Shown: piece by piece, positions 34,192 through 42,030 of the stretch
Position numbering within the stretch: the stretch's first letter is position 1
Layout of the letters: each line of letters starts with the position of its first letter
Assembly: GCF_004402705.1 (NCBI RefSeq)
Contig: NZ_SOFM01000045.1
Location: 1 to 64,000 of the forward strand
DNA from: Cryobacterium mannosilyticum
Lineage (GTDB): Bacteria > Actinomycetota > Actinomycetes > Actinomycetales > Microbacteriaceae
Reading direction: 5' to 3'
Length of the DNA stretch: 64,000 nucleotides
Position numbers and translations under genes: made by a program
The notes under the pieces: generated by a model
The model's input: only the letters and a program-made list of their open reading frames with translations
Databases searched by the model: none
What the model was told of the DNA's origin: nothing

Positions 34192-35595
34192 TCAATCCCG
34201 GCCCCCGTCGAGTCCGGCGGTCGCCAGCGCCACAGCGTCCAGGTCGCTGGTGTCGAGGTCGCTCGCGTCCCGTTCCGCGGCCTCCAGTTCGGCCACGAAT
34301 TCCCAGGCCGCCAACTCCCGGGTGCTCTCTTCGATGGCCGCCAGCGGAGCGAGCACCTTTGACTCGTCGAGGGCGTTGAGCTTGCGAGCGGTCGGCAGTA
34401 CCTGGCGTTCCATCGAGCCGACGAACCCGTTGTAGTCCTTCACCGTGCGTTCGATCGAACGGCCCAGTTTCTCGATGTGGGTCGCCGTGGTCGACAGCCG
34501 GGCATAGAGCTCGCGGCTGAGGTCGAAGAGCACCTTCGCGTCGTGGGTGAGCACGTCCTGCTGCCAGGTGAACGCGACGGTCTTCAGCACCGACCAGAGC
34601 GTGACGGGCGAGGCGAGGGCGACCCGCTTGGAGAAGGCGAACTCCATGATCGACGGGTCGGCCTCGAGCGCGCTCGAGACGAGCGACTCGCTGGGGATGA
34701 ACGCGATCACGATTTCGGGGGAGGCCTCGAGCCCCTGCCAGTAGGCCTTGCCGCCGAGGGTGCTGATGTGGTCGCGCACCGCCTTGACGTGCGCTCCGAG
34801 GAGCGCGGTGCGCCGGGCGCCCTCCGCCCCGGTCGCCGTGGCCGGAATCTGGCTCGCCTCGAGGAACGCGGTGAACGGAACCTTGGCGTCGACTGCGATG
34901 TTCTTGCCGCCGGGCAGGTGCACGACCATGTCGGGGCGGCCGGCCCCGGCATCGGAGCTGATGCTCGACTGCACGTCGAAGTCGACGCGCTCGATGAGGC
35001 CGGCGGCCTCGACCACGCTGCGCAGCTGGGTCTCGCCCCACACTCCTCTGGTGCTGTTGGAGCGCAGGGCGGACGCCAGGGTTTCGGCGGTGCTGCGCAG
35101 GCGTTCCTCGGATTCGGTGGCGTTGCGCAGCTGCTGGCTGAGTTCGCCGTGCTGCACGCTGCGCTGGGCCTCCAGCTCGGTAACCTTCTTCTGCATCTCG
35201 GAGAGGCTTTCCCGCACGGGGGCGAGGGCCTGCAGGACCGTGCTTTCCCGCTGCTCGCGTTGCGTGCGGGCGGCGGTCTCTGCGCGCTGACGCTCGTCGA
35301 ACTCGCGCGCGCGGCGCTGCGCGTCTGCGAGTTGCTCGCGGAGGGCATCCGTCGTGGCCTGCACCGACGCGAGTTCCTCCCGCAGAATGGCCGACACGGC
35401 CGCCTCGGAGGAGCGCAACTCGGCCAGCGCCACCTGGTGCCGCGCCACCAGAAATGCGGGGTCCTCGGCCGGGGTGGTGCTCGCGGCCGTTCCGCGCTGC
35501 TGCACTCCACGCCGTTGGACGAGGACGAGCGCGCCCAGGGCGCCGAGCAGCGCGCCGAGGGCGATGCCGAGAAGGAGTGTGAGCCAGGGATCCAT
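34192..35595 (-). CDS. rmuC: DNA recombination protein RmuC
   Basis: 467 residues. An N-terminal TM helix (LLLGIALGALLGALGALVLVQ) is followed by a long coiled coil (about 45-180) and the RmuC nuclease-like domain with RGVWGETQLRSVVEAAGL, RPDMVVHLPGGKNIAVDAKVPF and EIVIAFIPSESLV. The family limits inversions at inverted repeats, probably as a structure-dependent nuclease. A long acidic tail after the domain contains a short D-T-S-D-L-D repeat. Confidence 0.92.
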   Translation of the reverse strand: MDPWLTLLLGIALGALLGALGALVLVQRRGVQQRGTAASTTPAEDPAFLVARHQVALAELRSSEAAVSAILREELASVQATTDALREQLADAQRRAREFDERQRAETAARTQREQRESTVLQALAPVRESLSEMQKKVTELEAQRSVQHGELSQQLRNATESEERLRSTAETLASALRSNSTRGVWGETQLRSVVEAAGLIERVDFDVQSSISSDAGAGRPDMVVHLPGGKNIAVDAKVPFTAFLEASQIPATATGAEGARRTALLGAHVKAVRDHISTLGGKAYWQGLEASPEIVIAFIPSESLVSSALEADPSIMEFAFSKRVALASPVTLWSVLKTVAFTWQQDVLTHDAKVLFDLSRELYARLSTTATHIEKLGRSIERTVKDYNGFVGSMERQVLPTARKLNALDESKVLAPLAAIEESTRELAAWEFVAELEAAERDASDLDTSDLDAVALATAGLDGGRD

Positions 35596-35693
35596 GCCAC
35601 TACTCTGCCAGCGCCCACCGACATCGCCGGGAATAGGGCGGCGGGCCGCGCAGGTTCGTCGACGCGCCGGCGCTCGTCAGTTCGGAATCCGCG

Positions 35694-36296
35694 CTACGAC
35701 TCGAGCGCCCGGCCGTACAGGTCGGGATCGTTCCGGGTCGTCGGCGACACGACGAGGTGCTCCCGGTTGATCCGGAGTGCGAAGGAACCGAGGTAGGGCA
35801 GCTGGATGACGGTGCTGAGCCCGGCCCGCCAGGCCTCGGCGAGGGCGGGGATGACGCGGTTCTCGGGGAGGTCGCCGAGCGGGGCGGCCATCGACGACCG
35901 CCACCTCTCGCAGGCGTCCGGGTCGATGCCGGAACCCCAGAAATCCGAGGGCCAGGTCGAGGTCGCCTTCCACAGCTCGTCATCGGTGAGGGTGTCCAGG
36001 AGGTGCTGGGTCATCTCGTCGGGGGTGCTGACCCGGAGGATCGGCGGGTCGAAGTGCGTCCAGGCCCGCTTCCACTCGGACAGCCAACGCCCGCGTGCGG
36101 CATCGACGTCGAGGTTCTCCGGGCGATGGGAAGAGCCCGGGTCGGGCTCCGAATCGAGCCGGGGCACGGCATCGATGTCCAGCCGCCAGGCGCTCCGCAC
36201 GAAGAGCAGGTAGATCAGCGGGGGCCAGCATTCCTCGACACTGACCTGCATGTCGTGCGGCCAGGGATTGCCCGGCAGATCGTCGGAGGAGCGCAT
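35694..36296 (-). CDS. Hypothetical protein
   Basis: 200 residues, soluble, Trp-rich (WPSDFWG, WKRAWTHFDPP), ending INREHLVVSPTTRNDPDLYGRALES. Coding on this strand is supported by codon position GC and by the empty opposite frames. I do not recognise the family; no TM helix or catalytic motif is visible. It lies between rmuC and the exonuclease gene on the same strand, with a 33-base gap to the latter. Confidence 0.6.
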   Translation of the reverse strand: MRSSDDLPGNPWPHDMQVSVEECWPPLIYLLFVRSAWRLDIDAVPRLDSEPDPGSSHRPENLDVDAARGRWLSEWKRAWTHFDPPILRVSTPDEMTQHLLDTLTDDELWKATSTWPSDFWGSGIDPDACERWRSSMAAPLGDLPENRVIPALAEAWRAGLSTVIQLPYLGSFALRINREHLVVSPTTRNDPDLYGRALES

Positions 36297-36329
36297 CCGC
36301 CGATTCTCCTCTTCCCGGCGGGGCTCGCG

Positions 36330-36953
36330 CTACGGGTGGTTGAGGGCCATCGGGCCGTGCGTGGCGGCCATCTCCTGGGTTGCGACCGGGCCGATCGCCC
36401 CGATCTTGACTCCGGAGATGCGGGCCAGATCTTCGAGGGTGTCGGCGTCGTGCCGCCCAGCCGCGTGGATCATGATCGCCGCGCACGCTTCGGCGTCGGC
36501 GAGGGCGTCGTGGTGGGCGAACCCCTCGAACCCGGCCGCCATAGCGGCCACGGGCAGCCGGTAGGAATCGAGCTGGTAGGTGCGCCGGGCAACCTGAAGG
36601 CTGCAGACATAGCTGAAATCGGGAACCGTGAGGCCGGCGACCGTTGACGACGTCTTGATCACGCCGAGGTCGAAGCCGGCGTTGTGGGCGACGAGATGGT
36701 CGCCGTCGGCGAACGCGACCAGGTCGGGGAGCTGCTCCGCCCAGGTGGCCGCACCGACGACATCCGCGGGACGGATGCCGTGGATCTTGATGTTCCATTC
36801 GAGGAACGCGTCGTGCCCGGGTGCGGGCTGGATGAACCAGCCGACCCGGTCGACGACACGTCCGTCGCGAACCTTCACCAGCCCGACCGAGCAGGCCGAA
36901 GCGCCCGAAGAGTTTGCGGTCTCGAAGTCGATGGCGGTGAAATTGACTGGCAC
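36330..36953 (-). CDS. DEDDh 3'-5' exonuclease (DnaQ-like)
   Basis: 207 residues. Motif I is AIDFETA (D9, E11), motif II is VAHNAGFD, and motif III is HHDALADAEA (His and Asp), completing a DEDDh site. Only the exonuclease domain is present, with a short tail, so it is a stand-alone proofreading- or RNase T-like enzyme rather than polymerase epsilon. Divergent from ychF. Confidence 0.88.
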   Translation of the reverse strand: MPVNFTAIDFETANSSGASACSVGLVKVRDGRVVDRVGWFIQPAPGHDAFLEWNIKIHGIRPADVVGAATWAEQLPDLVAFADGDHLVAHNAGFDLGVIKTSSTVAGLTVPDFSYVCSLQVARRTYQLDSYRLPVAAMAAGFEGFAHHDALADAEACAAIMIHAAGRHDADTLEDLARISGVKIGAIGPVATQEMAATHGPMALNHP

Positions 36954-37022
36954 CCCTTCATGCTCTCACGGGCCGCCGACACGGCTTCCCCCGGCGCCAG
37001 AGCGCGGCACCGGGCCCAGCCG

Positions 37023-37028
37023 GTACGA
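37023..37028 (+). promoter_or_regulatory. -10 box TACGAT of ychF
   Basis: TACGAT lies nine bases before the GTG start of ychF, with no ribosome site, implying a leaderless or nearly leaderless mRNA. Confidence 0.55.
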
Positions 37029-37037
37029 TGGACTCTC

Positions 37038-38111
37038 GTGGCTCTTACTATTGCAATCGTCGGACTGCCCAATGTCGGCAAGTCCACCCTCTTCAACGCG
37101 TTGACCAAGAACAACGTGCTGGCGGCGAACTACCCGTTCGCCACGATCGAGCCGAACGTGGGCATCGTCAACCTGCCGGACTCCCGGCTGGCGGCGCTCG
37201 CCTCGATCTTCGGCAGCGAACGGCTGCTGCCGGCGCCGGTGTCGTTCGTCGACATCGCCGGGATCGTGCGCGGCGCGAGCGAGGGTGAGGGCCTCGGCAA
37301 CAAGTTCCTCGCCAACATCCGTGAGGCCGACGCCATCGCGCAGGTCATCCGCGGTTTCGCCGACCCCGACGTGGTGCACGTCGACGGCGCGGTCAACCCG
37401 GCCGGCGACATGGAGACCATCAACACCGAGCTCATCCTCGCCGACCTGCAGACCCTCGAGAAGGCCATCACGCGCTTCGAGAAAGAGGTCAAGGGCCGCA
37501 AGATGCCCCCGATCGTGCTTGAGACCGCGCTCAAGGCGCAGGCCGTGCTCGACGCCGGGCAGCCGCTGTCCTCCGCGACCCTCGACATCGAACCGATCAG
37601 GGAACTCGGCCTGCTCACCGCCAAGCCGTTCATCTACGTGTTCAACGTCGATGAAGACGTGCTGCAGGATGCCGACAAGCTCGCCGTGCTGGCCGCGCTC
37701 GTGGCCCCGGCCAACGCCGTGTTCCTCGACGCCAAGCTCGAGTCGGAGCTCAGCGAGCTCGACGCCGAGGACGCCGCCGAGATGCTCGCCTCCACCGGCC
37801 AGGCCGAGAGCGGCCTCGACCAGCTCGCCCGGATCGGCTTCGACACCCTCGGCCTTCAGACCTACCTGACCGCCGGCCCGAAGGAAACCCGCGCCTGGAC
37901 GATCCACAAGGGCTGGACCGCCCCGCAGGCCGCCGGCGTCATCCACACCGACTTCCAGAAGGGCTTCATCAAGGCCGAAGTCTTCTCCTTCGACGACCTG
38001 GTCGCCGCCGGTTCGATCGCCGAGGCCCGCTCGAAGGGCAAGGCCCGGATCGAGGGCAAGGAATACGTCATGCAGGACGGCGACGTTGTGGAGTTCCGCT
38101 TCAACGTCTAG
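37038..38111 (+). CDS. ychF: Redox-regulated ATPase YchF (Obg-like GTPase family)
   Basis: 357 residues, exactly the family length from GTG 37038. G1 is GLPNVGKSTLFNAL, G3 is DIAGIVRGASEGEGLGN, the NKxD-equivalent region is YVFNVDED, and the C-terminal TGS domain ends KEYVMQDGDVVEFRFNV. YchF hydrolyses ATP and associates with ribosomes. The last codons of the gene are the repeat that recurs at 39363 and 40411. The coding frame at 38088-38111 is nevertheless intact and normal, so any insertion regenerated the 3' end. Confidence 0.95.
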   Translation: MALTIAIVGLPNVGKSTLFNALTKNNVLAANYPFATIEPNVGIVNLPDSRLAALASIFGSERLLPAPVSFVDIAGIVRGASEGEGLGNKFLANIREADAIAQVIRGFADPDVVHVDGAVNPAGDMETINTELILADLQTLEKAITRFEKEVKGRKMPPIVLETALKAQAVLDAGQPLSSATLDIEPIRELGLLTAKPFIYVFNVDEDVLQDADKLAVLAALVAPANAVFLDAKLESELSELDAEDAAEMLASTGQAESGLDQLARIGFDTLGLQTYLTAGPKETRAWTIHKGWTAPQAAGVIHTDFQKGFIKAEVFSFDDLVAAGSIAEARSKGKARIEGKEYVMQDGDVVEFRFNV

Positions 38112-38113
38112 CC
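38088..38113 (+). repeat. att-like direct repeat, copy A (3' end of ychF)
   Basis: Begins GTGGAGTTCC and ends CAACGTCTAGCC (26 bases), and contains the final codons and stop of ychF. The first 22 bases are identical in copies B and C, and all 26 in copy B. Bases 38083-38087 also nearly match the flank of copy C. Confidence 0.85.
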
Positions 38114-38428
38114 CGAGCCCCGGGTCCGGGTCATTCCGCATCCTGCCGGCGGTGATGCCTCTCGCCGAGGTAAACGGTTCCGATCGATTTCACCTGGTGT
38201 GCGGGACGATCTCGACCGCAAGGGTCGAACTCGGCCGCCAGTGTTCTCAGCGGAACATCCTATGCGCGAACGGGTGTCTTCATCCAGGGCTTGGGGCGGT
38301 GATCGAAGCCCGTGCCGGTCGCCGTTTTTCCTCTGGTGGCTCGTCGTTCCACACGACGTCGGTTGGGACATTCATCGCGCCCGTGTGGATAGAGCGAATA
38401 GGGTCGCGCATCGTGCGATGATCGAGTC
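38114..38428. other. 315-base gap, start of the accessory stretch
   Basis: No gene, tRNA or clear hairpin is visible here. Base composition is more AT-rich and codon-like periodicity is absent. GATGAT at about 38417 could be the -10 box of the next gene, a few bases before its GTG. Confidence 0.4.
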
Positions 38429-39142
38429 GTGCGCCCGACAAGGCTGGTGTGGACTGAGTCCGCCGAGGATCGACTGACCGGCGGCTACCCGGGAAACCGC
38501 GTTGTCGCCCGAGCCTTTGTCGTGGTCCTTTTCCTTTTCATCTGGCTCTGTTTCGCAGCACTTGCACTACTCGTCCCGGACGCGGCGCTCGCGTCGGTGC
38601 CGGTGGCTGTCGTTACACTCGGGTTCGGGTTGGGCGGAGTGACTGCCGCCGTATTCGGTGGGCGGGTCAGGCAAAGACGTCGGATCGCACGTCTCCGAGC
38701 CGACCTTCCTGACGCGGTCTTGATCGCCTGCACGCCGGTGGACGGAATGCCGTGGGCCGTTCGTCAGATCGCGCGTGCGACGGGTAAAGGCACCGGGCCG
38801 CCTTTCTTGATCACCGCCCGATATATCGTGGCGGTTGAATTAGATCGGATCTCGTTCGTTTCTGGACGGCGCAGGATGGTCATTCCTACCGCCAATCTGG
38901 ATCGAATCAGGCGAGGAACCGCGACGATCCAACGTGGCTGGCTCGTGCCCGCAGCCATCCGATCGACGATTGACCTTGGATTCATTGTGGCCGACCGTGA
39001 ACCCATAGTCGTCCGGCTCTGCCCGATTCCCATCAATCAGGAGCCTCGGCACTACTTTCGTCCATTCGAGCTAGGCGTGATCGCTCAGACAGTTGATCTG
39101 GCGATCCGCGGCGAACGTCTGGACGCTCACGTGGAAATGTGA
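38429..39142 (+). CDS. Two-TM membrane protein of unknown function (segment 1 cargo)
   Basis: 237 residues from a GTG at 38429. Two TM helices (about 28-49, AFVVVLFLFIWLCFAALALLV, and 53-77) form a hairpin, followed by a basic cytoplasmic domain of about 155 residues (FGGRVRQRRRIARLRADL; later RRMVIPTANLDRIRRGTATI, a PH/bPH2-like beta pattern at best). I do not recognise the family. Codon use is more AT-tolerant than in ychF (GAATTAGAT, ATATATCGTG). It is the only gene between repeat copies A and B. Confidence 0.65.
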   Translation: MRPTRLVWTESAEDRLTGGYPGNRVVARAFVVVLFLFIWLCFAALALLVPDAALASVPVAVVTLGFGLGGVTAAVFGGRVRQRRRIARLRADLPDAVLIACTPVDGMPWAVRQIARATGKGTGPPFLITARYIVAVELDRISFVSGRRRMVIPTANLDRIRRGTATIQRGWLVPAAIRSTIDLGFIVADREPIVVRLCPIPINQEPRHYFRPFELGVIAQTVDLAIRGERLDAHVEM

Positions 39143-39473
39143 TCAGCATCCTGCTCGAGTCACGGCGCGCGTCAGGTTGCCACAGCAACTGTTGATATGG
39201 CGGACAAGTGTTGCCGCCGAACTAGGCACAGGTGTCCGTGCCGGTCACAGTCGCGAGTCGAGGGTCGTGCGGCGACAACGCGAGGGGTCGTGAGCCAGTT
39301 CCGTGATCTTGCGGACTCTGAACCAAGCTGGCCGACGTCATGTGTTTCGGTGACGGAATCCGGTGGAGTTCCGCTTCAACGTCTAGCCAGTCGCACTCCT
39401 GAGGCGACCCTTCTGCTTCGGCAGACGGGGCCGTTTCGGCCTTGGGCGACGCCCGGAGCCCTAGGCTGTGCAC
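39143..39473. other. 331-base gap containing repeat copy B
   Basis: Apart from copy B (39363-39388), the only signal is TAGGCT at 39462-39467, a likely -10 box that would start transcription at or next to ATG 39474. Short open frames here look like noise. Confidence 0.45.
39363..39388 (+). repeat. att-like direct repeat, copy B
   Basis: 26 bases identical to 38088-38113 (ychF 3' end), now detached from any ychF frame. It is in the same orientation and lies 1275 bases downstream of copy A and 220 bases after the stop of the segment 1 gene. Confidence 0.85.
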
Positions 39474-40169
39474 ATGGGGAAGTCAAAGCGACCGACATGT
39501 GTCATCGCTGCGCTGGGGATTGCAGTGCTCGTACTGGCCGGGTGCTCACCGTTCGCCGAGCCCAGTGGTCAATCCAGTCAGACTAACTCGCCGACCGCTC
39601 AGCCACCGACAGGGACGGAGAGCCCGGCGCCCGCCACTGCGGCGTCGATCGTGTTCTCGGTGGCGTCGATCCAGATCGTTGACAACTCCGGCGCCGTGCT
39701 GAGCGAGCACGACTATTTTGAGCCGACCGCGGACGTCGTTGCCGTGCTCACTGACGCTTTCGGTACCGAACCGACAGCCAGCCACTATGACGGGCATGCG
39801 GACAATCCGCCAGGCACTTCATATGACTGGGGCGGGTTTGCCGTTCAGGACGGCGAGTGGACGACTGAGGCCCCGTACTATTCGGAGTTCTATGTCTTGC
39901 TGACCGCCGAGACGGTGGGCGGACTCACTCTCTCGACCAGCGATGGCGTGTCAGTCGGTGATTCATTTTCAGATGTAGCTGCGGCGCACCCGGACGACGT
40001 CCAGAGCTACGCAGACGGGCCCTTGCAGCTCGAATGGACAGAGCTTCCGAAGTTTCCCGAGGGGTACGGGATCGAGATCGTGCCCGCCCTTTCTGTGCTC
40101 GTCATCGATTCTGAGCACAACGACGTTGTCTCTCGCATCATCGCCCCGGCCATGAACTGGGGCGCATAG
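39474..40169 (+). CDS. Lipoprotein of unknown function (segment 2 cargo)
   Basis: 231 residues from ATG 39474 (a GTG two codons earlier is less likely given the -10 box at 39462). The signal peptide ends in the lipobox VLAGC (Cys at about 24), then a Ser/Thr/Pro/Gln-rich spacer to about 55, then a compact domain with SSYDWGGF-like aromatics (TSYDWGGFAVQDGEW) and GDSFSDVAAAHPDD. It should be anchored outside the cytoplasmic membrane. I do not recognise the family. It is the only gene between copies B and C, and its codon use is less GC-biased than that of the chromosome core. Confidence 0.7.
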   Translation: MGKSKRPTCVIAALGIAVLVLAGCSPFAEPSGQSSQTNSPTAQPPTGTESPAPATAASIVFSVASIQIVDNSGAVLSEHDYFEPTADVVAVLTDAFGTEPTASHYDGHADNPPGTSYDWGGFAVQDGEWTTEAPYYSEFYVLLTAETVGGLTLSTSDGVSVGDSFSDVAAAHPDDVQSYADGPLQLEWTELPKFPEGYGIEIVPALSVLVIDSEHNDVVSRIIAPAMNWGA

Positions 40170-40175
40170 CGCGCA

Positions 40176-40274
40176 TCAGACGACCTCGTCGATGAAGCCG
40201 CTCACCGCCTCGACGACCAGGCGCGCGACCGCCGCCGCATCGAGCGGTGACGATTCAGCACAGCCGAGTGCGCA
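40176..40274 (-). pseudogene. Possible C-terminal gene fragment
   Basis: On the minus strand, about 29 codons end AVARLVVEAVSGFIDEVV then TGA, with the third-position GC and amphipathic helix expected of a real protein end. A stop (TAA) cuts it off upstream. It may be debris from an earlier insertion. Weak evidence. Confidence 0.25.
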
Positions 40275-40410
40275 TTATCGGCGACTCCGTCTTTCGGCGG
40301 GAGTGACACGATCACGCTGCGGAACCGAGCGTTGCAGCGCGTCATCGAACCGATCTTCCGTGGACGGCCGGACGCTGTGACGCTAGGAGATTGATCGGCT
40401 GCTGAACGTC

Positions 40411-40432
40411 GTGGAGTTCCGCTTCAACGTCT
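40411..40432 (+). repeat. att-like direct repeat, copy C
   Basis: 22 bases identical to the start of copies A and B; it then diverges (TGAATCGG instead of AGCC). Upstream, ACGTC at 40406-40410 matches ACGTT before copy A, so A and C share 26 or 27 bases with one mismatch. It lies 1048 bases after copy B. The rest of the 371-base gap (40170-40540) holds only the fragment above and the next promoter. Confidence 0.85.
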
Positions 40433-40504
40433 GAATCGGCGCGTTTCCGCAGGTCAGAGGGGGACGAGTGGTGACCCGATCTTCTGGGGTTAGTGAGCGG
40501 CTCG

Positions 40505-40533
40505 TTGACTATCGATATGATGGATGATAACCT
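40505..40533 (+). promoter_or_regulatory. Promoter of the HTH-nucleotidyltransferase/HEPN pair
   Basis: TTGACT (40505-40510), a 17-base spacer and TAACCT (40528-40533) lie seven bases before ATG 40541, so the mRNA is probably leaderless. The stretch is AT-rich and contains ATCGAT and TATGAT, possible sites for autoregulation by the encoded HTH protein. Confidence 0.5.
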
Positions 40534-40540
40534 CAATTAT

Positions 40541-41125
40541 ATGAGAACTGAGGCGCCCCTCCTCGCTCCGATCTTCCGGTCGGACGGTCAGGCACGTCTC
40601 CTGTCCACCTTGTTGCTCACCGGTGACGAGCTGAGTCTCACTGACCTGGCCGAGCGGGCCGGCCTGGCTTACCCGACCGCGCACCGTGAAGTCGCTCGCC
40701 TGATTGATGCCGGCATCCTGAGCGAGCGACACGTGGGGCGCACCAGGCTGATCCGCGCCAATGGCGAGAGCCCGCTTGTGGAGCCCTTGCGCGAGATCCT
40801 CACGGTCGTGACCGGCCCGGTGGTGATCCTGGCCGAGGAGCTTGCCCGCATCGACGGGATCGAGGCCGCGTTCCTCTACGGCTCCTTCGCCGCTCGGCTG
40901 CTCGGTGATTCTGGTCCGGCCCCGCACGACATCGACCTCATGGTGCTCGGTGCGCCCGATGTGGACGCGGTCTACGAGGCGTGCACGCGAGTCGAGTCGG
41001 CGGTGCACCGTCCCGTCAACCCGACGATCCTCACCCCGGAGGAATTCGCAGCGTCCTCCGGCTTTCTGGACAACGTGCGCGGCGGCTCGGCAGTCGCCGT
41101 CATCGGAGAGTTGCCGTGGCACTGA
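40541..41125 (+). CDS. Winged-helix/minimal nucleotidyltransferase fusion (MNT antitoxin-like)
   Basis: 194 residues from ATG 40541; an earlier in-frame GTG/ATG group at 40493-40520 lies inside the promoter. Residues 10-72 form a winged helix (ELSLTDLAERAGLAYPTAHREVARLIDAGIL). Residues 100-190 form a nucleotidyltransferase domain with GS (114-115) and D130-x-D132 (HDIDLMV), the core motif of MNT proteins. In HEPN/MNT modules the MNT protein neutralises the HEPN RNase, often by AMPylation or polyadenylation. The stop overlaps the HEPN-like gene by ten bases. DNA-binding autoregulation is inferred from the fused HTH. Confidence 0.75.
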   Translation: MRTEAPLLAPIFRSDGQARLLSTLLLTGDELSLTDLAERAGLAYPTAHREVARLIDAGILSERHVGRTRLIRANGESPLVEPLREILTVVTGPVVILAEELARIDGIEAAFLYGSFAARLLGDSGPAPHDIDLMVLGAPDVDAVYEACTRVESAVHRPVNPTILTPEEFAASSGFLDNVRGGSAVAVIGELPWH

Positions 41126-41460
41126 CCCCGCTCACCCGCGTCCAGCAGGCAATGGTCCTCGCCCTGGTCGAGGTGCGACGTCTCGACGCCGTGCCCGCAG
41201 ACGTCGCGCGGGCGACCTCGTTCCTGCGGCAGGCCCAAGAGCGCTTGGATCAACTCCCGCTGCTCACGAGCGTCACCGTCAGGTACGGCGTCGCCTACGA
41301 CGCCTGTCATGACACCGGCGAGGCACTGCTTGCGGCGTACGGCTTCCGTACGACCAACGGGCCAGGCCAGCACGAGGCGCTCGGCCGCTACCTGCGCGCT
41401 GTGTTCGACAAGCCTCCGGCAGAGAAGGCAGCGCGACAGTTGGATCGATCTGCGGGCTGA
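41116..41460 (+). CDS. HEPN-like small protein (SAV_6107-type), likely toxin partner
   Basis: 114 residues from GTG 41116, inside the end of the MNT gene. All-helical; the middle reads TVRYGVAYDACHDTGEALLAAYGF then TNGPGQHEALGRYLRAVF, resembling the HEPN domains found beside MNT genes in actinobacteria. R56 and H65 are farther apart than in the classic R-x(4-6)-H RNase motif, so nuclease activity is uncertain. Together with the upstream gene it looks like a type VII-style toxin-antitoxin or defence module. Confidence 0.65.
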   Translation: MALTPLTRVQQAMVLALVEVRRLDAVPADVARATSFLRQAQERLDQLPLLTSVTVRYGVAYDACHDTGEALLAAYGFRTTNGPGQHEALGRYLRAVFDKPPAEKAARQLDRSAG

Positions 41461-41481
41461 GACGAGGTGGCGCACGCGTGG

Positions 41482-41754
41482 CTAGGCGGCGGCGAACCGT
41501 TTCTCCGAGCGAGCCTTCGCCTTCTCAGACTCGACCTCCCGGTTCTTCGGGGGAGCCGCGCTCACGAGGTCGTCGAGCAGATGCCTCGAGATGTGGGCGA
41601 TCTCCTCGACAGCGCGGGTGAACGCTTCGGCGTTGGCATGCGACGGCTTCGTGGAGCCGCTGATCTTGCGCACGAACTGCAGGGCGGCCGCGTGGACCTC
41701 GTCGTCGGTGGCGGCGGGCTCGAAATTATGCAGAGTGTGGATGTTCCGGCACAT
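41482..41754 (-). CDS. DUF2277 protein
   Basis: 90 residues from the ATG at 41754. It opens MCRNIHTLHNFEPAATDDEV, the hallmark of DUF2277 (a Cys-rich-start helical protein), and continues AALQFVRKISGSTKPSHAN. A TATTCT box just upstream suggests a leaderless mRNA. Function unknown; found widely as a single gene. Convergent with the HEPN-like gene (21 bases apart). Confidence 0.88.
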   Translation of the reverse strand: MCRNIHTLHNFEPAATDDEVHAAALQFVRKISGSTKPSHANAEAFTRAVEEIAHISRHLLDDLVSAAPPKNREVESEKAKARSEKRFAAA

Positions 41755-41951
41755 GCACCCAGAATAGCCAGGTGTCCGGGCGTCGTCACCCTGCATTTCC
41801 GCTTGGCCCGGCGTCAGAATCTAGCCCTCGACAGAGCCTGGGGACGGCCAGTAAACCCGCGTGGTGTGCGTGGCTAATTCAGGAGATCCGCAGCCGTCGG
41901 ATGCGATCCGACCGTACTTCCGCGGGTCTCCCGACCAGGTCCGGGCAGTTT

Positions 41952-42020
41952 TCCTGAATTCGGCACTCTCCTGAATTCGGCACCACTCGGCACTTCGGCA
42001 CCATTTCCTGAGTCAGGCAC
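41952..42020. repeat. Short tandem repeats TCCTGAATTCGGCAC
   Basis: Exact copies at 41952-41966 and 41969-41983 and a diverged one at 42006-42020 (TCCTGAGTCAGGCAC), with extra CGGCAC units between. The first AATTC also pairs with AATTCAGGA at about 41875, so part of the region could fold. It lies between the end of the oxidoreductase gene and the upstream side of the DUF2277 gene. Role unknown. Confidence 0.6.
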
Positions 42021-42030
42021 CTCGGGAGGG

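Noticed and set aside
36684..38111. Upstream extension of ychF to 36684
   Set aside because: It is antisense to the exonuclease gene; GTG 37038 with TACGAT upstream gives the exact family length.
38114..40432. Classical integron or prophage at the ychF site
   Set aside because: No integrase, no phage genes, and the repeats are copies of ychF rather than attC-type hairpins; only the general cassette idea is kept.
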